A stretch of DNA of 19,333 nucleotides, taken from positions 1 through 19,333 of the forward strand of contig CANJIC010000007.1 in assembly GCA_947474205.1 (NCBI GenBank), written 5' to 3'. Numbering within the stretch: position 1 is the stretch's first letter; each line of letters starts with the position of its first letter. The notes under the pieces are model-generated. The model did no database searches. It saw only the letters and a program-made list of their open reading frames with translations, and had not been told where the DNA came from. A program made the translations under genes and the position numbers. The stretch comes from Planctomycetaceae bacterium (GTDB taxonomy: Bacteria; Planctomycetota; Phycisphaerae; Phycisphaerales; SM1A02). Of this stretch, positions 13,840-19,333 are shown piece after piece.

Positions 13840-16107
13840 TTATCTCGACCAGAATCCAGGGGACAACAAATTAGTAGTTGGCGCATCCTTGGTATCAACC
13901 TTGTAATCAACACGATAGCCAGACTGTTTGAATAATTCAGCCATTCCTTTAAGCTTCTCCGCTTCCGCATCTGTAAGTTGCTGATCTTTCTTCAAGCCCT
14001 GCAAGAACTTCGTATTGTCTTTCCAGCGCTGAAGAGAAGGCTCGTCCATTTGCAACGCAACAATCAATTGGAGCGGCCGATCAGCAGGCACACTGACCAT
14101 TTGATTCCATGGTTTGAAACCTGCTCGAGTAATACCAACTTTATGAATACCCACAGATGCCTTCAAGGGAATCATGTCCGGGTTTGGCGCAGATCCAACC
14201 GCCACTCCATCTACGGTAACTGTCGCAGAAAGCGGCTCGGGTTGTAAATTGAAACTATTCTTTGTGATTGTGTACGCCCCGGTTTTGGGATCTTTATTTA
14301 CATCCGGCACCGTAAAGTCTTGCATCGTACAAACCACTATTATTCCAGCACCTGCCACTTGCGCGGTTGGTGCAATAATTGTGCCGCCATCGCATCGGGC
14401 ATTCAATTTTTCCGCCAACTTCTCGGCTGCCTGATTATAAAGGGGACCCAGAATTGACATTTCTTCTTTTAGGTTAACTGTATTCTCGACGGTCTCTATG
14501 GCTTGCACTTTCCCAGCATCCGCTGTTCTTCCTGTAGAGGCATCAAGAATTTTATATGTTGCTGTAAGCGTGTATTCCATATTGTCCACATCAAGGCCCA
14601 TTCGTTCGCTACGAAAGTGCCTCTTGTGTGTGTCAAGTGAAACCAAAGACGAAATTAACACATATTCGCATCCCATCATTCCAGCAATCTGGGATGCAGA
14701 CGCATTGTCCGAAAGTTTCTTATCAAGATCCTCGTACCGCTCCGACCCCCCCTGTAAAATGTCGTAAACATCACGGGCAGTCTTGGCAAGGTCTTTTACG
14801 GATCCTTGGGTACCCGCATTTGGCCCGCCCTCTGCAAAATTTTTAACCGAATTAATAACATCCTCGCGAGATACGGGTCGTATGCATTTAGTTTCAAGGC
14901 TTGCGATGATTAAATCCTCTAGCTTGGACACATCGTCGCCAGGAATTTCTTTGCAGCGATTTTTTACAAATATGGCGGCTCCGTATGGCGGGGCTGGCTT
15001 CGCTGGTGCAGCCGCTTCGCTTGTCGCGCCTGCCTTATTAGTAGTTGCACTATTTTCCTGAACGGCTGCAGGTGTAGCTGGTGGTGGCGCGTTTTGCGGA
15101 GTGGCTTTGGGTAATTCTAGATTCGTTCCAGAAACTGCTCCGGGAGAGGCCTTTACACTTCCCGAACTATTCTTGTCAATTCGTACAATAAATCCTTTTT
15201 GTATTCCAGTGTCATTCCCTTGTATCTGAGCCGTGGACTTATTTGGAAGAACCTCATCTATTTTAACTTGCCCAATTTTTAACTCGGCTTTGCCCAGACT
15301 TTCGCCAGTATCAGGATCAATTTCATCCTCTCCCAAAGCATAAACATTCCAAATTTGTCCTGATTGAATTCCAGTTCCTAGAGAACGATTTATAGTGACT
15401 TGACCCGCCGTGATAGAAATTATTTTTGCTGGATACAGATAGTCCACAACTTCATTGGCCACACTCTGGGCCATTTGGGTTCCTAACTCAACTATGGCTT
15501 TCTCTGTAACGTCGCCGCCTTTTTGCTGCGTGACAAAACTAGGATTGTTTGCAATAACGGGATTTAGAGGTTCAGAAACAATACTTGCAGTATGAAGGGA
15601 TTTTCCGGTAGTGGAGTCAAGAATCTTTACAACGACGGAGAACGAAAGATTTCTTTTCGTCATCTTCTGTCCAACACCCTCAAATGAGGCTGTCTGGACT
15701 ACGTCTTGAAAATTATCAATTGTTGTAACGACAATATATTTAGCCCCTGCAACCTTGCCGCTCTTTGCCGTGTTCTTGTCTCCTTGATCCACAACGCCAC
15801 TGCGGCCCAAATCCTGCTCTTCTTTCGCTGCATCAAGATCAACTCCTGCAATAATGTCAAACTTTTTGGTCTTTTCGAGCGCGGCGGCTAACTTGCCATC
15901 CAGCGATTCTTTTACAAGAGCCAATTCGCTTGCCTGATCATTTGCCTTGGTTCGTTCAACTACTGAAGGATTTACCTTGACCATGCTTATGCGTAAAGGA
16001 AACTTAGTGGGTTTTGGAGCTGCCGGCGCTTGGAAGGCCTGCGCAGTTGTGACGCATACAAATACGCACAAGAACAATGCTCTATAAATCGAGTTATTTT
16101 TAATCAT
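13840..16107 (-). CDS. Exported protein with two CsgG-like domains, a FlgT_C-like barrel and a PEGA domain
   Basis: 755 residues, signal peptide ending near TAQA (residue 24). Residues 37-225 are CsgG-like: FDIIAGVDLDAAKEEQDLG, then GAKYIVVTTIDNFQD and KILDSTTGKSLHTA. Residues 226-312 resemble the FlgT C-terminal barrel (AKIISITAGQVTINRSLGTG, then WNVYALGEDEIDPDTGESLG). A Pro/Ala/Thr-rich linker covers 313-374. Residues 375-592 form a second CsgG-like unit (CIRPVSREDVINSV, GCEYVLISSLVSLD, ATYKILDASTGR). Residues 617-685 fit a PEGA domain (SATVTVDGVAVGSAP, then VGIHKVGITRAGFKPW). PEGA domains are commonly found in surface-associated proteins. The start ATG has only a weak ribosome site. It is probably a periplasmic scaffold that joins several partners. 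Confidence 0.82.
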   Translation of the reverse strand: MIKNNSIYRALFLCVFVCVTTAQAFQAPAAPKPTKFPLRISMVKVNPSVVERTKANDQASELALVKESLDGKLAAALEKTKKFDIIAGVDLDAAKEEQDLGRSGVVDQGDKNTAKSGKVAGAKYIVVTTIDNFQDVVQTASFEGVGQKMTKRNLSFSVVVKILDSTTGKSLHTASIVSEPLNPVIANNPSFVTQQKGGDVTEKAIVELGTQMAQSVANEVVDYLYPAKIISITAGQVTINRSLGTGIQSGQIWNVYALGEDEIDPDTGESLGKAELKIGQVKIDEVLPNKSTAQIQGNDTGIQKGFIVRIDKNSSGSVKASPGAVSGTNLELPKATPQNAPPPATPAAVQENSATTNKAGATSEAAAPAKPAPPYGAAIFVKNRCKEIPGDDVSKLEDLIIASLETKCIRPVSREDVINSVKNFAEGGPNAGTQGSVKDLAKTARDVYDILQGGSERYEDLDKKLSDNASASQIAGMMGCEYVLISSLVSLDTHKRHFRSERMGLDVDNMEYTLTATYKILDASTGRTADAGKVQAIETVENTVNLKEEMSILGPLYNQAAEKLAEKLNARCDGGTIIAPTAQVAGAGIIVVCTMQDFTVPDVNKDPKTGAYTITKNSFNLQPEPLSATVTVDGVAVGSAPNPDMIPLKASVGIHKVGITRAGFKPWNQMVSVPADRPLQLIVALQMDEPSLQRWKDNTKFLQGLKKDQQLTDAEAEKLKGMAELFKQSGYRVDYKVDTKDAPTTNLLSPGFWSR

Positions 16108-16142
16108 TTTCAGTTTCTGCCTTAATAAAATTCCGACCGGGA

Positions 16143-16154
16143 CGTTTTTAAACG
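16143..16154. promoter_or_regulatory. Near-palindrome CGTTT-TT-AAACG upstream of the 755-residue gene
   Basis: A five-base perfect inverted repeat with a two-base spacer, about 35 bases upstream of the start at 16107, in the roughly 200-base gap between two minus-strand genes. It could be an operator or part of a promoter region. I do not see a convincing -35/-10 pair, and a match this short can be chance. Confidence 0.2.
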
Positions 16155-16275
16155 AATTATGAAAATGAAGAGTACAGGATTTTTGAAATATGAAATAGAT
16201 CCGGAATCACAAAATCATCAAATAATTAGGGTAATTTTTAGCCTTGCATTAAGCGCGTTAGACAGAAATTAACTG

Positions 16276-16292
16276 CTTCGATACGAGCGAAG
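16276..16292 (-). terminator. Weak stem-loop after the CsgG-like lipoprotein gene
   Basis: CTTCG-(7 bases)-CGAAG, 19 bases past the stop of the gene ending at 16311 and followed on the minus strand by only a broken A/T-rich stretch. The stem is five base pairs. It is in the right place for a terminator or processing hairpin but is weak, so read-through into the next gene is quite possible. Confidence 0.25.
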
Positions 16293-16310
16293 ATCGTTAG
16301 GAATCCTTGG

Positions 16311-16925
16311 CTAATTCGTTACAACGCCTTGCTTTACAAGATCATCTACAACTTTGTCGACCCGTTTAATTGCATGAAGTTGAATATTAGTCCAAAAACT
16401 AAACATGCCTCCATCGTCAACAACAGAAACTGACCAAAGAGTGAGCCCCGTGCTCACTTCGATCGCCCTGGCGGTAAAGCCAAACATGGTATTTCCTCCA
16501 CCAAGCGCCACAGGACGGCCTTGCTGAAATATTGTGACTTTGCCAATTATGATTACGTCAGCTTTGAGTAATTTTTGGACCAAATTTAATGATTGACTTG
16601 AATTCGGGGATTTTAAGAAGGCTTGCATTTCTGACTCATTTAGAACGGCCTTGATTTTTGATCGTTCAATTACAGGCCAACCAATCCTAATCACGCCTGC
16701 CTGAAATGCATCGGCTATCAATTCCTGATGATCATTGTCAAAGGGCAAAATAGCGACCGCTTTAGGCTTGAGTATTTTTGCCTGTGGCGAGACAGAGACC
16801 ACCTGGGAAACGCATCCTAGGAGATTCAAAATTGCTATCAGCAATAACCAGCACGCATTTCTGCGCCACTGGAAATTTAAAAAACATTCTTGCCGTGAAA
16901 CAAAGAAGAAATGGAGTGATTTCAT
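16311..16925 (-). CDS. CsgG-like lipoprotein (paralogue of the one at 10404-11147)
   Basis: 204 residues with a long N-region and a lipobox L35-L-G-C38. The mature part reads PKAVAILPFDNDHQELIADAF, then IGWPVIERSKIKAVLNESEMQ, KADVIIIGKVTIFQQGR and STGLTLWSVSVVDDGGMFSF: the CsgG/TolB-N order of strand, ER motif, strand and closing Trp strand. It matches the lipoprotein at 10404-11147 along its whole length but lacks that protein's Gly/Ser/Tyr insertion, with only a short GGGN in its place. ATG 16925 has no good ribosome site, and the first 20 residues are unusually long for a lipoprotein signal, so the true start may lie further in. It heads the minus-strand cluster, facing the LpoB-like gene across a 150-base divergent gap. 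Confidence 0.8.
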   Translation of the reverse strand: MKSLHFFFVSRQECFLNFQWRRNACWLLLIAILNLLGCVSQVVSVSPQAKILKPKAVAILPFDNDHQELIADAFQAGVIRIGWPVIERSKIKAVLNESEMQAFLKSPNSSQSLNLVQKLLKADVIIIGKVTIFQQGRPVALGGGNTMFGFTARAIEVSTGLTLWSVSVVDDGGMFSFWTNIQLHAIKRVDKVVDDLVKQGVVTN

Positions 16926-17078
16926 AAAGCCACGATTATTTTCTTACTGCAACCACCGAATGAATTACTGTAAGGCAATGATAGCATGATCAGACTTTTA
17001 TAAGTCTAATAAACTTAATAAATCAACTCGATCTGCTAAACTATTTGCTTTAACACAACTTCTAGGATGAATACAGTT
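16926..17078. promoter_or_regulatory. Divergent intergenic region with inverted repeat AGACTT-ttat-AAGTCT
   Basis: The 153-base gap lies between the minus-strand CsgG-like lipoprotein and the plus-strand LpoB-like gene, so it must hold promoters for both directions. The clearest element is the inverted repeat at 16992-17007, six-base perfect arms around a four-base spacer, in an A/T-rich stretch. Its TATAAG half is compatible with a -10 box. I cannot pair it with a -35, so promoter positions are not claimed. The repeat could be an operator controlling both genes. Confidence 0.4.
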
Positions 17079-17735
17079 ATGAATACAAATCGATTCCGGT
17101 ATGCAGGCGCACTCGTCATGCTCAGTACAGCCTGTGCTTCTTTCTTGGGCTGCGCGGGAAGCAATCCGTCATTTACCCATGTGAATAAGTCAGTTTTTTT
17201 AAACGTGGATGAAATCAACAATGCGTCCAAAAAAATTGTTGACGAAATGATTCAAGATCCAAGATTTTTAGAGTATCAATCGAAAGATAAAAAAAATGGA
17301 ATTCAGACTGTTGTTTTTATGTGCGAATATGTGAATCAATCTGGTGACACCCGTATGGATGAAACCGAAGGATCATTTCAAATTTTATTTAGCGCTCTTG
17401 AAGAGCAGTTTTTAAAATACAACGTTCCATTTCGTCAAGATTTAGATTCGGGTAATTCTGCTGGCGCACTGAAACATCCGATTACAAGCCGTGCCTCAGG
17501 AATTGAAGCAGTTGATAAACAGGATTCAGATCCTCGGTATGACCCAAAGTCGGGAAAGGTCACCACATCAGCCGCACTGAAAGCTGTGCTAGGTCTTCAA
17601 CTTGAACTCACAAGACTTGACACCACGGATGGTAAAAGCGCTCAGTTTTGCTTTGTGCTTCGAGCACGATTAATTGATGGAGAAACGAAGGTAACACTTG
17701 TTTCAAAAAAAGTGGAATTCCAAAAAACGAACTAA
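17079..17735 (+). CDS. LpoB-like lipoprotein, divergently transcribed
   Basis: 218 residues from ATG 17079, where an AGGA lies 11 bases upstream; an ATG at 17067 overlaps that AGGA and is less likely. The export signal ends in FLGC25, a slightly atypical lipobox. The layout mirrors the LpoB-like protein at 11219-11821: VDEINNASKKIVDEMIQDPRF, then QTVVFMCEYVNQSGDTRMDET, ALEEQFLKYNVPF, and a final strand pair LGLQLELTRLDTTDG / AQFCFVLRARLIDGETKVTL. The expected Trp of the last strand is replaced (KVTLVSKKVEF). It is more diverged than its paralogue and is the only clear plus-strand gene. Lipoprotein of the LpoB fold is fairly sure; its function is not known. Confidence 0.78.
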   Translation: MNTNRFRYAGALVMLSTACASFLGCAGSNPSFTHVNKSVFLNVDEINNASKKIVDEMIQDPRFLEYQSKDKKNGIQTVVFMCEYVNQSGDTRMDETEGSFQILFSALEEQFLKYNVPFRQDLDSGNSAGALKHPITSRASGIEAVDKQDSDPRYDPKSGKVTTSAALKAVLGLQLELTRLDTTDGKSAQFCFVLRARLIDGETKVTLVSKKVEFQKTN

Positions 17736-17749
17736 AAGCGAGATGCTTT
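17735..17749. terminator. Weak stem-loop between two converging genes
   Basis: AAAGC-(GAGAT)-GCTTT immediately after the LpoB-like stop, in the 71-base convergent gap. The stem is five base pairs and A/T-rich, with a short A/T-rich flank on both sides, so it could act weakly in either direction. It may be chance. Confidence 0.25.
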
Positions 17750-17806
17750 CATTTGTTGCGATTGTGGGAAGATCGCTATTGAATTGTCTGTATTGGAACG
17801 CAGCTT

Positions 17807-18823
17807 TTATTTAAGCAGCAACAGCAGCAAAATGCAAAACAAGGCTGGAAATAGGTAGCGGGAATGGACTTCAATTCGATGCGAGAGTTTCTTCATGCCA
17901 TCGCCAAGCTTTGACATGTTGAAAGTGATGACAGTTTGCGCCATGGCGTAGAAAATAAATGAGTAGACCAAATAAAATATTTTGTCCACGATGGTCATGT
18001 ACGACACTTTGGGCAGACTGTCGTTCAGGGTCCATTGGAAGGCGATGGCGGCTAACAACGCCGTGACGGTAAGAGCGGACGCGGTTCCGATTTCATAATC
18101 TGGAATGTAAAAGACAAGGTAAGCCAAGATCAATACAACAAGCAATGGAAGCGCGAGCTTCTGAAGAATGCCGGCGGGATTTCGGTGTAGATCCACGATG
18201 AACGAAATCCTTGAGTATTGCTCGTTGCCCACTACCCCTGGATCGCCAAAGTTAGTCTTGTAGGTGTACACAGAATTCTCACACTTCATTTGTGAAATTA
18301 AGTACTGATCGCCATTGAGTATTTCAATATTGTTTTGCTTCAATTCATTCATAAATGGCCCCTTGTCCTCGGGCACATACACAATTGAATCAATATTATT
18401 ATTTTTATTTTCAATCGAGATTTCCAGCATTTGCGTGTCAAATGGAAAGTTGGCGTAGTTTGCCTTGTACGGAATCGTGGCCTTGCAACGACCAGTGACG
18501 TAGTAAAAGCCTTTGCTCAGGTCTTCCATTTTTTTGTCGATGTCAATTTTGGTATCGGCGTTCACAAATTCAATATCTGCAATGTCGGCGTAATCGATTT
18601 TGGGATCGACGGAATCAACTCGAAACCACCAATAAAACAACACATCGAAAACCTCTTCTTGCTGGTGAATTTGAATGGTTTGTATGTAGATGCCGGTCTT
18701 ACAAATAATTGGTTCAGAGGGACTTTGCGCGAGAGGCTTTGCGTTCGCTGCTTGTTGAATCGGAACTTCTTTTATAAGCGACTGGGCGAAAATATGACCA
18801 CACGCCAAAAATAAAATGCACAA
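17807..18823 (-). CDS. Pentameric ligand-gated ion channel, GLIC-like (Cys-loop receptor superfamily)
   Basis: About 338 residues. An extracellular strand-rich domain is followed by four membrane segments: M1 at 219-240, M2 about 246-265, M3 275-301 and M4 322-337. The superfamily Pro-loop is present as NFPFDTQ (125-131) without the flanking Cys pair, as in bacterial members. The M2-M3 part aligns by eye with GLIC: ALLAAIAFQW, the loop DSLPKVSYMT (GLIC NLPKTPYMT), then an M3 ending QTVITF. Pore position 9' is Leu257 and 6' is Thr254. No ATG or GTG is available; TTG at 18823 is the nearest usual start, but the in-frame codons upstream (from an ATT at 18850) read IKKYQKTLSL, a better signal-peptide beginning. 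Inferred: a cation channel in the inner membrane, with its ligand domain in the periplasm. Confidence 0.9.
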   Translation of the reverse strand: MCILFLACGHIFAQSLIKEVPIQQAANAKPLAQSPSEPIICKTGIYIQTIQIHQQEEVFDVLFYWWFRVDSVDPKIDYADIADIEFVNADTKIDIDKKMEDLSKGFYYVTGRCKATIPYKANYANFPFDTQMLEISIENKNNNIDSIVYVPEDKGPFMNELKQNNIEILNGDQYLISQMKCENSVYTYKTNFGDPGVVGNEQYSRISFIVDLHRNPAGILQKLALPLLVVLILAYLVFYIPDYEIGTASALTVTALLAAIAFQWTLNDSLPKVSYMTIVDKIFYLVYSFIFYAMAQTVITFNMSKLGDGMKKLSHRIEVHSRYLFPALFCILLLLLLK

Positions 18824-18875
18824 GGAAAGTGTTTTTTGATATTTTTTAATGGAAGCACTATGAGTTAATGATTTA

Positions 18876-18893
18876 CAAGTATTAAATTACTTG
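18876..18893. promoter_or_regulatory. Inverted repeat CAAGTA-ttaaat-TACTTG upstream of the ion-channel gene
   Basis: Perfect six-base arms around a six-base A/T spacer, 26 bases upstream of the ATT at 18850 and about 53 upstream of the TTG at 18823. It lies in the 199-base gap between the MFS gene end and the channel gene, where the channel's promoter must be. An operator or 5'-leader hairpin is plausible. Confidence 0.35.
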
Positions 18894-19022
18894 GGGACCA
18901 CCTAGACTTTGCCCAATATATCAAAATGTTGCCTCAGGAACTGCCTCGATTCATTTACATCAGTACAAAACTATGTAGCAATAATCTTACTTTGCAATTC
19001 GGCATTCGAATTTATAGTGGCT

Positions 19023-19333
19023 TTAACGAGCCGTTGGTATTTTTTCACCCAGATCTTGTTCAATTTCTTCAAGCGTGCGGCCCGCTGTTTCGGGCAAGAA
19101 GAACAGCACGAACAGCAACGTGAACATGGCGACGCTGGCGAAAATAAGAAACGTGTTGCTGGCTCCTAGTTTGGTGAGCAGGGTTAGAAATGTGGCGCCC
19201 ACAATGAAGTTTGCAAAATAATTTCCGCCGCACGCAATGGCGTTGCCAGATCCGCGCGCTTGTAGCGGAAACATTTCGCCAATAAGCACCCACACCAATG
19301 GAACCATGCTGAATGCAAAGCATGCGATGTATA
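19023..19333 (-). CDS. Sugar-porter-family MFS transporter, C-terminal part (5' end beyond the window)
   Basis: The last 102 or so residues of a major facilitator. Reading in from the window edge: YIACFAFSMVPLVWVLIGEM then FPLQARGSG, the sugar-porter TM10 motif (WVLxxEMFPxxxR). Two more hydrophobic segments follow (TM11 about YFANFIVGATFLTLLT, TM12 about TFLIFASVAMFTLLFVLFF), then the closing PETAGRTLEEIEQDL, which matches the family's PETKGxxLEEI signature. The frame is open to the window end, so an ATG at 19307 is internal, not a start. The substrate is probably a sugar or polyol, by proton symport; the residues that decide it are outside the window. It is probably unrelated to the envelope cluster. 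Confidence 0.9.
   Translation of the reverse strand, partial: YIACFAFSMVPLVWVLIGEMFPLQARGSGNAIACGGNYFANFIVGATFLTLLTKLGASNTFLIFASVAMFTLLFVLFFLPETAGRTLEEIEQDLGEKIPTAR

Noticed and set aside
10404..17735. A curli secretion operon
   Set aside because: The CsgG-like lipoproteins alone suggest it, but there is no CsgA/CsgB repeat protein, CsgE, CsgF or CsgD in the window.
19069..19323. Alternative minus-strand frame of 84 residues at the right edge
   Set aside because: It overlaps the MFS C-terminus, which has clear sugar-porter motifs in a different frame.
1..19333. CRISPR array, tRNA, rRNA, insertion sequence or prophage
   Set aside because: No regularly spaced direct repeats, no cloverleaf-like sequence, no transposase or integrase frames and no flanking terminal repeats were found by eye.

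Overview
The window looks like chromosomal DNA from a Gram-negative (diderm) bacterium. Lipoprotein signal peptides, periplasmic export signals and a TonB/ExbB/ExbD-type operon all point to a two-membrane envelope. The taxon cannot be fixed from these genes. A planctomycete-like lineage is a weak guess based only on the general style of the proteins. There are no RNA genes, insertion sequences, CRISPR arrays or phage genes that I can see, and no gene-free stretch exceeds about 210 bases.

Layout, right to left, because nearly everything reads on the minus strand. (1) 19023-19333: the C-terminal end of a sugar-porter MFS transporter, cut by the window edge. (2) 17807-18823: a pentameric ligand-gated ion channel of the GLIC type. 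(3) 17079-17735, the only clear plus-strand gene: an LpoB-like lipoprotein, transcribed away from the main cluster. (4) 16925 down to 10404: six minus-strand genes for secreted proteins, namely a CsgG-like lipoprotein, a 755-residue protein with two CsgG-like domains, a FlgT_C-like barrel and a PEGA domain, a COG3014-type lipoprotein, a YcfL/DUF1425 lipoprotein, an LpoB-like lipoprotein and a second CsgG-like lipoprotein. (5) 10227 down to 4161: a FlgT-like 756-residue protein, a paralogue of its N-terminal half, and a subtilisin-family protease fused to a CsgG-like domain and a DUF4384 domain. (6) 4064 down to 1: a tight operon with overlapping start and stop codons, encoding a lipoprotein, two exported helical proteins, a very short ExbB/TolQ, a short ExbD/TolR, a proline-rich TonB-like protein with an unfamiliar C-terminus, and the first 12 codons of one more gene.

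The theme is an expansion of the CsgG / TolB-N / FlgT / LpoB fold: at least seven such domains in about 13 kb, nearly all exported or lipid-anchored, next to a proton-motive-force motor operon and a periplasmic protease. Members of this fold build outer-membrane rings and pores (CsgG, FlgT) or act as periplasmic adaptors (LpoB, TolB). A reasonable but unproven reading is a multi-component envelope machine, energised across the periplasm by the ExbBD/TonB-like unit and processed or regulated by the protease. Two paralogous pairs (10404/16311 and 11219/17079) suggest the cluster grew by duplication. All domain assignments come from reading translated sequence by eye, without database searches.
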